Positions 1 to 12,366 of a stretch of 64,000 nucleotides of DNA are shown here, one piece after another (position 1 is the first letter of the stretch; the number at the start of each line of letters is the position of its first letter). The notes under the pieces are model-generated. The model did not search any database. It saw only the letters and a program-made list of their open reading frames with translations, and was not told the origin of the DNA. Source of the DNA: Nymphalis io. Lineage: Eukaryota; Arthropoda; Insecta; Lepidoptera; Nymphalidae. The stretch covers positions 9,362,001-9,426,000 of the forward strand of contig NC_065904.1 in the NCBI RefSeq assembly GCF_905147045.1. The letters run 5' to 3'. Position numbers and translations under genes: made by a program.

Positions 1-357
1 TTACATTAAACAAAGAAAACATAATTAACCTCCTACGATCCTAAGCCTCACCGGTCCACCCTAATTGTTTGAGTTTAAAATTTAACCGTCAATTTGAATA
101 ATTTCTTCTAACGCCATTTAAACTTTTGTAGTAATAAATGTATAACTGAAAGATTCACACGTGTTCCTTATTACATATATATAAAGCATATTATTGTTAT
201 ATTATAAAACAAGACATGATAAAACTGTAGCACGATCCATCTGCAAGTTATTATTTTATCTATAGAAATATTATACAGCCAAAGAGCGAAACTATTCTTT
301 GGAAAGCGTTAATAACTATTACGTTGGATTTTTCATTTCTTGTCTATATTGTTAGTA

Positions 358-665
358 AAAAAAAGCCGAGATGGATCAGTGGTTAGAACGCGTGAATCTT
401 AACCGATGATCGTGGGTTCAAACCCGGGCAAGCACCACTGAATTTTCATGTGCTTAATTTGTGTTTATAATTCATCTCGTGCTTGACGGTGAAGGAAAAC
501 ATCGTGAGGAAACCTGCATGTGTCTAATTTCATTGAAATTCTGCCACATGTGTATTCCATCAACCCGCATTATAGCAGCGTGGTGGAATAAGCTCCAAAC
601 CTTCTCCTCAAAAAGGGAGAGGAGGCCTTAGCCCAGCAGTGGGACATTAACAGGCTGTTACTGTA
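358..665 (+). mobile_element. SINE family A (Metulj-like), full-length copy
   Basis: This is a tRNA-derived SINE. The head has an A-box-like stretch (gtggttagaacgcg) and a B box (gtgggttcaaacc), followed by an unrelated body ending in cagcagtgggacatt and aacaggctgtta. A perfect 14-base target-site duplication, ctatattgttagta, flanks it at 344-357 and 666-679. It resembles the Metulj SINEs of Heliconius from memory; the family name is recognition, not a search. Confidence 0.85.
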
Positions 666-679
666 CTATATTGTTAGTA

Positions 680-1496
680 TTGACTACGAAATAGCACTAT
701 GGGGGCGGCGAGGAGCTAGTGATCTATTTATAAAAAAAAAACTATTATTAATTAAGAAGAACAAGAATATTTTTTTGGACTATATATTTTTTGTAACTGT
801 ACGTTGATTAAAAATAAAAGAATACTTACTAGCAACGTGTTTAAGGAATTACTAATATTCATATTTACTCTTCTAATTAAGCTTACAGCGCGTGTTAGGA
901 GCGGAGACGACAATAGCATTTTTTCGTCTTCTGCGTCTTTTACATTGCTAGGCGTCCCATAAACCATACCGCTATTGATGCTTCTTAATTATGTTTTTCT
1001 TAATTCGCTTCTTAATTAATTGTATCTAAGTTATATAATATATAGTTAAAAGAAAATTCTACTATGTAACCTTGCAAGAAGATATTGCGAAACGAGTGTG
1101 CAACAATCGGAAGCAACTTCGCTGGTTACAATGTGACAGTTAAAGATTTCAAATTGTCATTTACCTACATTGATTAAGCGTTTTGGCGCGAATCTGTCGT
1201 TTAGTTGTTGTTAATTCAATTACAAGTTTTCTGTATGATAAATGTTTTGTTTAATTAATGCAGTTAACAGTTACGGCAAATAGCATTAAATTCATTTTGT
1301 ATTTCACAAAGTGCCGGTGTATCTCTTATACATTAGCACAGAAATCGCGCGGACATTTTTCTCGTAGAATTGTTTTAATTAGGCGACTATATTTCACAAA
1401 TAATACGAATTATATTATTAACGACTGACTTGTAATATTGACATCGTTATAATAATTATATCCTCAAAAAAAAAATATAATAGTGATTAGTATGTA
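680..1496. other. AT-rich non-coding stretch
   Basis: I see no gene or recognised repeat here. The one short ORF (752-967, minus) is low complexity with no family signature. Confidence 0.5.
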
Positions 1497-1670
1497 ACTG
1501 GAACGGCAATCCAACAAGAACGGAAAAAACTGCAGGCGCAAGCAGTCACAGCTTGACTGGCAACTTCCAAACTGAGGGTTGCAAGAGGTTTTTATGGATC
1601 AGACTATCCCAAGATTTGAACCCAGGACCTTGCAATCTGCATCCTTATAAGTTAGCTACTAAAGCAACTT
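1497..1670 (-). repeat. Degraded SINE family C copy
   Basis: Read on the minus strand it follows the family C order: a tRNA-like head with gggttcaaat near 1600-1615, then aacttccaa, and finally a gaacggcaatcc block. It is much diverged and lacks the distal tail. Confidence 0.5.
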
Positions 1671-4600
1671 AATTATATAATATGTAAAAACTACTATGTT
1701 CATCTAATTTTAAAATTAACGTAAATAAAATATCTACTCTATATATTGTTAATGTGAACATTACTATTACTATAAATAACGAGTTTGTTCGAGTAATGCA
1801 CGAGAGACAAGTAAATATTTTCAAACATTTAACCGTCTGATATGTTGATAGCCGTAAAATTTGATGCGGAAAATCCTAAAGGACTTAACCTATAAGGAAA
1901 CGTCACTTGTAAATATTAAGCCAAAATATTGTAATAGAAACTTTGTATAAAAATAAAAATATATATACCCAAGTGAATCACGTGTGTGTCGAAATGTAGA
2001 TTCTACCGAGACAAACCAGCGAGACACTCAGAAGTAACTATTTACCACCATATATTGTGTGTACCTAAAATTGAAAACATTTAAGAAAATCATACATCTC
2101 ATATTTTCCATTTCGAATTCGAAGCGAATAGATGTCTAAACTAAACTTAAGTTTTAATATTATTTAATTCTCCATAATGAATAAGAATTCGAAGATTCAG
2201 GTACAAACGATTAAGTATAAACAAGATTAATTTAATAGTTTACAAAAGATACTCGTGGTAGTAAGAACTAAATGATTTATAAGATTATATTATTATTATA
2301 TTATTGCCGATTACACAACTTATTATTATAAGTGCTACTAGTATTACAAATATAAGGCATGCTATACAGGAAACATGAACAATTAACGATGCACGTGCTG
2401 GAGGAATACGTCTTCAACATTCATAAAAAAAATAACCATTTTTAGTTTCAGACATAATATCACAATGTCAATATAATAAGCTTTATGTTGAATGCAATAA
2501 GGTTCATGTTATCGAAGGAAATGTTGCTGTAGGGCCTAACCTCAAAACGTCAACATTTCAAAAGTATCGTATCGTAAACATCGATTGTAATGGTGTCATT
2601 GTCGTCGATTCTAATTTTAGCTCATGCGGGTCTATGGTGTTTTCTAATCGTAAAGCTAATTTTACAGGCTGTTACGTCGAAGCAAGCTTCGTTGTTAGAA
2701 CCGCTTCTTTATATTTTCAAATCTTCGTTATTTACATAATTATATATTTACTTTAATTGGTAAATAAGAATAACTACGGTCAATTAAGTTTTCTAATCGT
2801 AAGACTAGCTTGTAATTACAAAGCTAACTACGGTACGTACAATAATTCATTATATGTACATTTCTTTCGCTTCTTCGCAAAAGATTTTAAACTTTATAAC
2901 TAAGATTTAATTAATATTTACTTAAAATTTTAATTCATTTTTATAGGTAAATAATAACAGTAATTTTACAAGTTTAAATTAAATATAAAACCGCCACCAG
3001 TTCGGAAATTAGTTATTACAATTTTCCGACGATCAAATTGCACAGATAATAATTAAATACAATTAATTTATTTTTATTTCCTGCATGGAAATCAACAAGC
3101 TCCACACTTTTTATCATCTATGTATGTGTTTCTTGCCGGTTCCAATTGGTAAAATGTACATACCTATAGAAATAGCTTTAAATTTTATTTATACTTGCGT
3201 AATGATCCAAGTGGTTGTTAGAGAAATATACTCCTTAAATGTAATATATTTGAAATTTTGATTTTGAATACAACTGACTCAAATAAAAATTTAACTTTTT
3301 TTATTATCCTGACGTACTCATAGATAAAGGAATATACTTAAAGAAAAGTACCTAGAAAAATTTAGTTTTATAAAAAAAAAAAAAAAATTTTAAAATTAAT
3401 AAGTTAATTAATTAGACGTAAATGATATATATGTAAATTAGTTTAGTCTTAGCTTTCATCGAGAGAAAATATCTAGTTAATTATTAATAAGAAACCTAGT
3501 TTGACATTTTTTACTATTAATAACTTTGGGTAAAGCTATTTATATTGAAGCATTTATCACCACATGCGCATGTTACAAACATGTGGAAATAAAGCACTTC
3601 TTATAACGACGGCTATCTAGAGGCTATCTATCGTCGAGTTAGCATCTGGCGATCTCTTCATATTTCGATGTGTTTATTTTATTGAATTGCATTAATTAAA
3701 TATGAATTATGTCATGATCAATGTTATGCAATGAATATAAATTAATTCATTGTTAGGATACATGCTGAGTGTTATATTTGTCCTGATCGTGTTGTTTACA
3801 ATCTGCCAAACATGACAACGTAGATGTACCTTGAGCCCGTAATTATAATATCCTGCCAATTGAACTTAGTGTAGAAATTATGTAAAATATAATCAGATTC
3901 ATTACTCAATTAACGTAATAATTTACATTAATTCATATTATATTTAGGATGAATAATTAATGATTAATCTATCTAACGCAAAAATAAACACGAACGTGTA
4001 CCGGCGGCTCTTTAACTGGCGTAGCGTGTGATCGCGTGTTTGCATCAATTATCCGAACACGCAAAGGTAGAGGACCTATTTGATTATATTAGCTTCATTT
4101 CCATAAATATGCCAGATTATGTTTGCACATGAGAGGACTAGGAGGATTGTGTGAACTGTTTTGTAATATTTGCGAATTCACCAAATATTTTATCAAACAA
4201 AGCCATATATCGCAATGCGAGCATGAGCGAACCATATATTTCAATATTAAAACTTCACCTACTTCATCTAAGAAGTCAAAATAATTCCACGTGATAGCCA
4301 AAAAAATTACACGTGAATTAATTTAAGTTTATTACAATTTAATTACTATTATATATATAAATCTTTATGTACCTACTATATATTCGATACGGAAAATACG
4401 TGATAGTTATATAACACGTTTGATAAGATACTTACAGGTTCAGAGATGAAATAACAATCACCTTATCAAGAATCTCAATGTTAACAAATTTAAATTCGAC
4501 AAACACTAAAACAATGAATAAATGTCATGAAAATGCATGATAAAGAATAACATGCTTGACAATATTTATAAACATCTTATAGTGTCAGAAAAACTAATCA

Positions 4601-4957
4601 CAAGCAAACGGTAAACCTGACACTGAATGCTGTAGAACCGAGTAAATATTTTGAAGTCTCGTATCTCGTACGTAATCGTGTCATCATTATTCGTAAATAT
4701 AATCATATAATCTAGTGTTTAGTTCGAGGTTTTGAACTCGAAATTCATCGGGCCAACAAAAAAATGGGCACTGTAGCAAATCAATACCATTCAAGCAATC
4801 GTCATACACATATATCGGTATACACAGAGCAATGTCTGCCGGATTTTGCAGTGAGGTTACAATGCAATACGTCAAACATATTAATATCTTTTGTATTTAA
4901 AAAGTAGTAAATTGGTGAAATGATACTAGTGTATTTAATCTAATTAACCTTAACAAA
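1671..4957. other. AT-rich sequence left of wunen exon 2, no gene seen
   Basis: Unique-looking AT-rich DNA with homopolymer runs. A partly matching direct repeat (ttttctaatcgtaa) occurs near 2640 and 2789. I looked on the minus strand for further PAP2 exons and found none. Short ORFs at 4095-4301 and 4687-4875 have no recognisable domain. Confidence 0.5.
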
Positions 4958-5298
4958 CGACTTCGGCCACGACGGCCAATCACGAGAAAGATTAGCCAAC
5001 TGCGCAGGACATATTACAGTGCTCAATTGTGTGCCCGAACACAGGTACATTCTCTTTATTTCATAATCCCATTGGACAGCGACACGACCGGAGAGAGATC
5101 AGGTGCATGACCAACGGCTGTACGTGCTTTCCAAGGAAGAGGAGTGTACAAACTTCCAAATTTCGGAATCCGAGTTGCTGCAGTGAATCTTCGATAGAAA
5201 AGTCTGATACTTTTTATCGTTCAAACCTCGAATTTGAAACCAGGACGTCGGGATCTGAGCTCTCATATCTAGCCACTAGACCAACGAGGCCTAGTCAC
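4958..5298 (-). repeat. SINE family C, diverged copy
   Basis: The tRNA-like head lies at the right end (minus strand: cctcgttggtctagtggct). The tail end at the left carries cttcggccacgacggcc. Internal blocks match the other family C copies at 6731, 21939, 49438 and 60287. An ORF across it is incidental. Confidence 0.7.
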
Positions 5299-5591
5299 CT
5301 ATATTAATTAAATGTTATTTAGAAAGCAATACAACTCGTATTGGTTTTCCATGAAACCGATCTTGTTCAATCGTGTCTTGCTTTCGTTTATACAATATCC
5401 ATTTCACTGTACTTAATTTTTAATGGATTAGCTTATAATTTTCTTAGACAATTCAATGTATATTATCGATAAATTAGTGATAAGAACAGTCCGTTGTGTA
5501 TTTAAATGAACGTGCGAGTGGTTTATTACTTTCAATTCGCTTTTATTTAACTTCTCCCGTTAGTAAGAGTATATGGGTTTAATCTTACGAT

Positions 5592-5605
5592 TACATTTTA
5601 GGCCA
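5592..5605. repeat. Target-site duplication, left copy, of the R1-clade LINE
   Basis: tacattttaggcca, identical to 6612-6625. It directly abuts the T run that is the poly(A) of the minus-strand element. Confidence 0.85.
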
Positions 5606-6611
5606 TTTTTTTTTCTCGCACTGGAAACCTTCAGAAAGGTACCTGGGTCCTATGGAGGTGGAACCGGGTTATGTGGGATTCTTACCCACTAAAACCACTG
5701 CGATGGCCGTCCTCAGTACGGATCGGAGAGGCTGCGGGATCGTGTTGATATAACGCATCCGCGGCCTCTCCCGTCCTTTGCTCCACTCGTGGCTCGGCGG
5801 AGCTCTCATCAGGGGGCGAATCTCGCCCCCCCCCGCACTCCTCGCTAGTGCATACGGCAGTTTAAAGCCATCACGGCTGCCGTCCTCCACAGGGCCGTGT
5901 GAAAAAGGACACGTGAGCCCCCACCTCACGCATCCACGGCCCCAGGGTTACGCCCTATCTTTTAAGCCCCGGGCGTTTGGGCTATGGGAGGGCCGAGACG
6001 CCGCCGTCATCGTCTCCGCCGAGCAGGATCGGCCCTTTCCCGTTCCCGCTCCGCCGTCTCCTTCTGAACCATGACGGTCTCACAGAAGGAGGCTACGGCC
6101 CTCCACGCCGATTCCCTGCGAAGCATCGCCGACACGATTGCTCGCAGGGACAGGTTTTGTCCGACTTCACGGACCAGGATCTCCCTCTCCGCACTCCACG
6201 CGGAGCATACCTCCAACGTATGCTGAGCTGTGTCCCGGTCCGCGCCACAGTGGTAACACATCGCCGATTCGCGTCCGATCTTACACAGGTATTCTCCAAA
6301 ACAACCGTAACCGGTCATTACCTGCGTAAGTCGGAAGGTGACTCGTCGCTTTCGTCTCATCCAGGCTTCGAAGGCTGGCAGGATCGCTCCAACGACGCGT
6401 TTGCGTGGGTACCGTTCTTCACAGAGACGGTCGCGCCACGTCGTAAGAGCCCTCCGGTGTTCCTGCCGCTTCAACGCCTCGAGCGCACTCGAAGTGGGCG
6501 CGCTTTCACTGTTCTGGCGGAGGATGCGGGTCTGTTGGTAGACCCTCGCATCCATATCCGCCAGAATATCCAAGGACGGAAAGCGCGCTAGGACGGTTGC
6601 CACCTCGTAGG
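5606..6611 (-). mobile_element. 5'-truncated R1-clade non-LTR retrotransposon
   Basis: A GC-rich block on the minus strand, unlike its AT-rich surroundings. Its 3' end is a 9-base poly(A), seen as T at 5606-5614. A 3' UTR of about 390 bases follows the stop at 6007. The 5' end is cut at about 6611 inside the reverse-transcriptase ORF. A perfect 14-base target-site duplication flanks it. This is the classic outcome of target-primed reverse transcription that stopped early. Clade assignment rests on the C-terminal zinc knuckle and general resemblance to lepidopteran R1-type elements; TRAS, SART or LOA relatives are not excluded. Confidence 0.82.
6007..6611 (-). pseudogene. C-terminal part of LINE ORF2 (after the reverse-transcriptase core)
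   Basis: The frame is open for about 200 codons and enters from the truncated 5' side. The apparent first methionine at 6603 is a GTG codon inside the frame, not a real start. About the middle lies a CX2CX8HX4C zinc knuckle (CYHCGADRDTAQHTLEVC), the nucleic-acid-binding motif at the ORF2 C-terminus of R1, LOA, I and Jockey-like elements. It is followed by a charged tail ending in Arg residues before the stop. The reverse-transcriptase catalytic motif and the endonuclease are missing, so this copy cannot move itself. There is no internal stop, which suggests a fairly recent insertion. Long ORFs on the opposite strand here (5778-6591) are antisense shadows. Confidence 0.8.
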
Positions 6612-6625
6612 TACATTTTAGGCCA
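6612..6625. repeat. Target-site duplication, right copy, of the R1-clade LINE
   Basis: tacattttaggcca, identical to 5592-5605. Confidence 0.85.
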
Positions 6626-6730
6626 GTTTCAACATGTTATCATGTATTCTACCGTGAAACAGCAAAACTTAGTATTGTGATAAAGGTTTGAAAGGTGAGA
6701 GCATAGTACACTGCTATCATATACGAACTA

Positions 6731-7126
6731 ATAATAATAATGTTCTCCAGACCGATTTCGGCCACAGCGGCCAATCTCAAGAGATATTAGCCAACTGCGC
6801 AGGACAGATTATAGTGGACAAGTGTGTGAGCAGACACAGGTGCACTCTCTATTCCCTAACTCCCATAAACCGATGGGACGGCAATCCGACACGACCGGGA
6901 ACAGGTTAGGCGCAAGTCCAACCGCTTTACGTGCTTTCTGAGGCATGGGAGTGTACACATTCCAACTTCCAGATTCCGGGCTGCTTGCTGAGAATATTCG
7001 ACAAAAAAAACCAAAAACTTTATTTGGCCCGACCTAGGAATTGAACCCAGGAGCTCCGGGTCTGCGGTCTTATAACTAGCCACAAGACCAACGAGGCACT
7101 CAATCAGTCAGGCAGTCAGTCAGTCA
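6731..7126 (-). mobile_element. SINE family C with tandem AGTC at its head
   Basis: The tRNA-like head lies at the right (minus strand gttcaattcctagg for the B box) and a (TAA)n tail at the left, with ttcggccacagcggcc close to the tail. Flanks atatacgaacta (6719-6730) and atatatgaacta (7127-7138) form a 12-base target duplication with one mismatch. Between the head and the right flank is a short tandem array of agtc units at about 7100-7126. Confidence 0.78.
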
Positions 7127-7138
7127 ATATATGAACTA

Positions 7139-7290
7139 CAGACACAAGGAACATAAAACCTTAGTTCCCAAGGTTTGGTGGCGCATTGGCAATGTATGAA
7201 ATTGTTAATATTTTTTACAGCACTTATGTTTATAAGCGATGGTAACAACTTGCCATCAGGACACTTGCCAGACTACCTATCTAATACATT
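7139..7290 (+). repeat. Family B repeat, 5'-truncated and diverged
   Basis: Contains the family B core (acaaggaacataaaacct, ttcccaaggt, ggcgcattggc) and a decayed tail with gccatcagga. It starts directly after the flank of the preceding SINE. Confidence 0.65.
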
Positions 7291-8639
7291 GCTGGTGAAA
7301 ATAAAAATACTAAATAATGAATTTTGTTAAAAACGTCCGTTTATGTTTAAGTGTTCTTTGAGAGTTGCGTTGCTTAATCTAATAGACGTTAAACTTTAAA
7401 TTAGAAAAAAAAAACCATTTATGTTCATTACATATATAGAAAGTAGATAATATATTAAATTCGCAACTAACACCCAAATAAAACTCGAAAAAATAAATAA
7501 GATGTGGCAATAAAAAAGTAACCAAAACGGTTACTTCAAAGAGTAAAAAGAGCGCTCTCGTTCAAAAATACATACATTCTAATAGCTGATAATACGTGAA
7601 CACATTTCTACCTATTATCAGAGGCAATACGAACAATGGACAAACACGTTAATGGAAAACCAATATTTGGTAAAAGATCATTATCGCTGAGTAAGCAACG
7701 TGTAAAAAGGTTAAACTATCTCGGAGATGTGAATATTAAAAAGTAATATACGGATGTATTGTTTGTTTAAATATTCATCTGTCATATTGTTTAGTTACAT
7801 AGATAGAATAAGAATAAAAAATTTAGGCATAATTAAGAAATTTAAATGAAACTTTGATTTTGTGTTGTTTTGCGATCGTTTCTATATATTATGACGGATT
7901 TAGATTAAATATATAAATATGATATTGGAGACAGGCTTAACCGCTAATACCAAAATAAATGAAATTTGTCTGAACCTCTTAGAACAGTTTACCGTCTCTT
8001 GAAAATACCTTAATGTAGGTCTTATACGAATAAGATACTTACTTGTACAGTCGCTATTCATAATAACGTATCCAGGATCTACAATCTATTTAGGTACAGC
8101 TGTGCTATAAAAAGGCTATTATAGGTAGGTACTTAATATTTAAAAAATCGCGTAGAAAACCCGCACGTTGATAATTAAATAGAAAAAAGAACATTACTAT
8201 TAGAAGCGATAAATAAAATTCAACGATATAATAAAATTTACTCAACATTTGGCGTGAGTATCAAAACGTGAGCCGCTTCAATGTAAACATTTACTCACGT
8301 AGCGTAAAAACATATCCAGCGTAATCAGTAGTCTTAAAAATAACAGACAATTATTGGCGCAATGCCAAGACGTTTCTATCGGTCAAGGTAAACATGAAGA
8401 GAGAAAGGACGACCTGCTGTTGTGACTTATAATTATAAAGTATATTGTTTAATAAACGATATAGGGATAATTTAAAAAGGAATGCTTGTATGCAAAAGGT
8501 TATTATACAATTAGTGAGTTTATTTGATAACAGTTGGGATGAAATGAAATGTAAGTTTGTTACCCACAGAAACCCATGCAATGGCCGTTCTTGTAGCTTT
8601 TTATGCTAAATTATTCCGGCCTTATACATAAACTGTAAA
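7291..8639. other. AT-rich non-coding stretch
   Basis: No gene, exon or repeat recognised. A short ORF (8351-8581, minus) has no family signature. Confidence 0.5.
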
Positions 8640-8884
8640 GTCTGTAAATGTCCCACAGCTGGTCTAAGGACTCCTCTCCTTTTGAGGTGAAGGTTACTGC
8701 ACCAGCGTGGTTAATACTCATGGCAGATATTCATCTACCACATGCAGGTTTCCTCACTATGTTTTCGTTCTTCGCCGAACACGAGATAAATTATAAAAAT
8801 AAATTAAGCACAAACAAATTCAGTGGATTTTAATTCGGAATCATTGGTTAAGATTCTCGCCTTATAACAATCGGTCATCACGGC
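8640..8884 (-). repeat. SINE family A, diverged, near full length
   Basis: On the minus strand it runs from a decayed head near 8884 to the 3' block acagctgggacattt-like end at 8650. The central block (aggaaacctgcatgtgg) is well kept. No clear target duplication. Confidence 0.65.
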
Positions 8885-9477
8885 TCATATATATGGTATT
8901 GAGTTTTCAATTCATATATAAATAAAGGTTTACAAATTAAATTTATATTTATAAATTCATTTATAAATATAAATGTAATTCTACAATTATTCTCACGCGA
9001 GTTCCGTGCGTTCTCATTGCTAATTCTAACATATCATACCACAAAGTTACCTTTTTTTTGTATACGTTCTTTTGAACATCTTAATTTCAATACACGCAAG
9101 CGAAATAACAAACACAATTATGATAAATAGATCTCATATAATTTATATATAAACAGATAACATTAAAGTAGTAATTATATTGTTAATGTGATTGAAGCGT
9201 AACCAATTAAACATGTTAACACTTCTGCAAATATATATAGTTTATATTTAACAAGAATTTTCCGTAACACAATCTAATCATATAGAGCGTGACAATCTTA
9301 TAACAATCACATTTAAAGCAGTATACAAAGATAGATCTATAATAATAATACTAATACTGTCCATCAACCAGCACTCGAGCTTCGCGGTGAACAGCTTGAA
9401 GCCTTCTTAAGAACAAGGGCTTAAGTCTGTGTAAAATTTATTCGGGATATTTAATGTGAATTAAAACTTTAAGATAC
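8885..9477. other. AT-rich non-coding stretch
   Basis: I see nothing beyond AT-rich simple sequence. Confidence 0.5.
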
Positions 9478-9545
9478 ATCAACCCGCATTGGAGCAGCGT
9501 GGTGTAATAGCTCCAAACGTCCTTCTCAAAATAAAAGGGTCAACA
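9478..9545 (+). repeat. SINE family A fragment (3' part)
   Basis: Matches the block aacccgcattggagcagcgt and following ctccaaac of family A, then loses similarity. Confidence 0.65.
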
Positions 9546-10419
9546 CTGGGTTTCAAAGCAGTCGTCAAGGTAGCATGCGCAAGCGATCCCGTGGCGCTCC
9601 TCGTTAAGACGGAAAGGGTACCACTTAGGATTACAGTTAATATTAAACAAGTAATGTTTATTGTATTCATATTATATACTTGTAATTTTGCGTATTGATA
9701 ATATAATTTTTAATTGATATATGTGTATTTTACATTTAAAATGACATTTATTAGTTTGTTTTGTAAAAGATTTATGTTATTTTATTTATTGTTATTATAC
9801 GCAACGACTTAAATCAATCTAAAATTTGTACGGAAAATTGTTGTCTAGTGTATACACTGCACAAGCAACCTTGTATTAGTTCGCATAATAAAGTAAGCTA
9901 ATTAAAAAGTAAAACGATTACACACAAATATTTATTTAGCGCTAACTACTATTTCTTAAATGTGCAGTTTGTTTGCGCAATAAAGCGCAATGTTATGCTG
10001 TGAGTTACGAACAACGAAAAACAACTCAACATAATATAATAGGTTTTTTTATACTATATTAGGATTTGGAATGTACTCTGCTTAACAAAACTCACTAAAT
10101 AGTTCAAAATGTTTAATGTTATTGCGGCTATATATAATGTTAGGGCTATTGTGGAATACTATTTTGCAATGCAAATAAATAGCCTTTCAACAATTTAGAT
10201 AAATCTTGAATCATTAAGTAGATTGATAAGCGATAATTACTTCCTCTTCAATGATAACTTCCTGTATAGTTCTACACGTCTTTTTCGATTTCATAAATCA
10301 ACTTGTCAGGTTTATAATTTTGCGTATGTATAACTGCATAAATATTCTATAGCCTAACGTATTTCTGCGCAAATAAATATGAAACATGTATTTCAGCTTT
10401 GGAAATTGAAAAACCTTCA
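9546..10419. other. AT-rich non-coding stretch
   Basis: No gene or repeat recognised. Overlapping short ORFs at 9479-9698 run out of the SINE fragment and are not supported. Confidence 0.5.
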
Positions 10420-10625
10420 CCAGTGGCATTCTGTAAGAACTCACTTCATTACTCACCCGTGATACGTTGCCAATCGACTTATGTTAATATATAATACTTA
10501 TGATCATAATTATTATGGTCAATATCGCATATCACTTTCTGACATTTTAAGACCGTTTTCAGCGGTGAGTTTCGAGTTTGTTCTTAAAGAATAGCCCTAC
10601 AGCGCGCCATAGTCTTGTCAGATTA
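10420..10625 (-). repeat. Family F unclassified repeat, copy 1
   Basis: Its reverse complement matches 20750-20990 in order: gtagggct, agaacaaactcgaaactcac, cgctgaaaacggtc, tcagaaagtgata, accataataattat, then a GGCAAC block and gtgagtaatgaagtgagtt. There is no coding capacity or tRNA-like head. Confidence 0.65.
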
Positions 10626-11027
10626 GTATCAGAAGGATGCGACATATTAGATGATTATCAATTAATTACACTTTTCTACTTGATTTAATATTGAAAATCA
10701 ATAACATAGTTAATCCGTAGACGTCAGACATCTATTGAAATTCATCAATTTTTAATTAAAAATTTAAGCCAAAAAAAATTGTCTGTACAACGAACACCAG
10801 TAAAGAGATTACGATCGACTTAAGTATTTCGATTAAATTACGATTAACTCAGACCGTTACGTATCTTAAACGTTTCGTTTGATTAAATAAAATTAATTTT
10901 GTTTTTTTAAAAATTTATGTTTCTATGGAAATGTATTATATAATGTGATTTTATATGATGATATTGTGAAATTTTTTATGTTCTACTATCTAGATATTCC
11001 AGTAAGAGGTTATCTTAAACGAATATC

Positions 11028-11101
11028 GCATGATCGAATCCGGACACTGAATTTTCATGTTAATTTGTGTTTATAATTCGTTTCGTACTCGTCGGTGAAG
11101 A
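11028..11101 (+). repeat. SINE family A fragment (head to body)
   Basis: Matches gatcgaatccgg, then cactgaattttcatgt and tgtgtttataattcgtttcg of family A, breaking off after cggtgaag where family D follows. Confidence 0.6.
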
Positions 11102-11119
11102 CAAACCGAAATTTGAACG

Positions 11120-11366
11120 TGCCGTATCGGATCGGGCCATCGGGACAAATTAAGCAGAGCTTGTACTATAGAAACCAGACAACTGATACTGATACTGAAC
11201 TACTTTTCTTTTGTAAATATATACTCATATAGACAATTACAACCCGACTCAGGACAAACAGTCATGTTCATGCACAAATCACATCACAAATGTCTGTCCT
11301 GGATAGGAATTGAAACCACAACGTTCGGCGTGAAAGGCAAGTATCTACCAACCACGCCAACCGGCT
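11120..11366 (-). mobile_element. SINE family D, copy 1
   Basis: A tRNA-derived SINE on the minus strand. The head begins gccggttggcgtggttgg (A box) at 11366, with a B box gtttcaattcc near 11310. The body has tgaacatgac and cagttgtctggtttc. It lacks the trinucleotide tail seen in copies 2 and 3. Confidence 0.72.
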
Positions 11367-12149
11367 CATCGAAGTTACTTACTATCAAGGGGAAAAACTG
11401 CTTGTCTGCCTTCTTATAATAAAAAATAATAATCTTCAAACGTTTTATTGTAAGTCAAATAATTTATACAATAAATATAAGTAGCAATGATTATTCCAAC
11501 ACAATTCCGGTCATTCGGCGAAAATCTAGATCGAAGTAAAAGTGGAAAATGATAATTCTAGAAATTGCAAAGATTTACGCGGCTCTTAGTTTTCAAACAC
11601 TACTAAATCACCTGCTTAACTACCCTGATAAAATATACATGTGAAAATGAGTCACGAACGACGACAATATTATTAGATATTATGATTCGAAACTCACGGC
11701 TATCCGAAATTTATTTTTACAGCTAAAATAACACAAAATTATTTACGGATACAATTTTATGACAATCGTTAAATCGACAAGTTACGTCAGAGATCAAACC
11801 GTTTATTATAAAATTGGCAAACTTTTATAAACACGCACATGTAAGTGATAATTAAAATTAAATATCCTCGTATCGTATGTTTTTATAAAAAAAAAAAGTG
11901 TAAATTTTCCACATACACACAGCAGAGCTGAAATGTTTAGATTTTGAGCTCATCCCATCATGCTTATCTATTACGGTTTGGTGGATACAAGGATTACGAG
12001 ATTTATTTTTCATCGTCAAGGAATCGATGAATTATAAAGACAAATTAAGTCAGTGACAAGCCGCGTTGGGTTCAACCATGACCTTCTCTAATGATGTAGT
12101 GTTCTATGATCTGGGCAATATTAGTTTAATATATACCATAATTTTTTTA
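11367..12149. other. AT-rich non-coding stretch
   Basis: No gene or repeat recognised. Confidence 0.5.
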
Positions 12150-12366
12150 TAAAATTGTTACGCAGACTGGCAAATGGTCTACCTGATAGGAAATGATCAC
12201 CACCGCACATAGACATTGATGTTGCAAGAAATATTAACCATACCCTACATATCCAATGCGCCACCAAACTTCAAACAATATTAAGTATTGCTACTTGGCG
12301 GTAGAATATTTGACGAGTGGGTGGTGTCTAACCAGACGAGCTTGCACAAAGCCCTTTCACTGTATG
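12150..12366 (-). repeat. Family B repeat, diverged
   Basis: On the minus strand it carries gggctttgtgcaagctcgtc, atattctaccgcc, ggcgcattgga and a decayed tail hairpin. A central segment is lost. Confidence 0.7.

Noticed and set aside
2640..2815. Direct repeat ttttctaatcgtaa with loosely similar downstream sequence
   Set aside because: Only about 14 bases match well; likely a local duplication or chance in AT-rich DNA.
5778..6591. Plus-strand ORFs of about 98 and 204 residues
   Set aside because: They are antisense to the R1-clade LINE ORF, which has the zinc knuckle and the element boundaries; GC-rich coding DNA commonly leaves such shadows.
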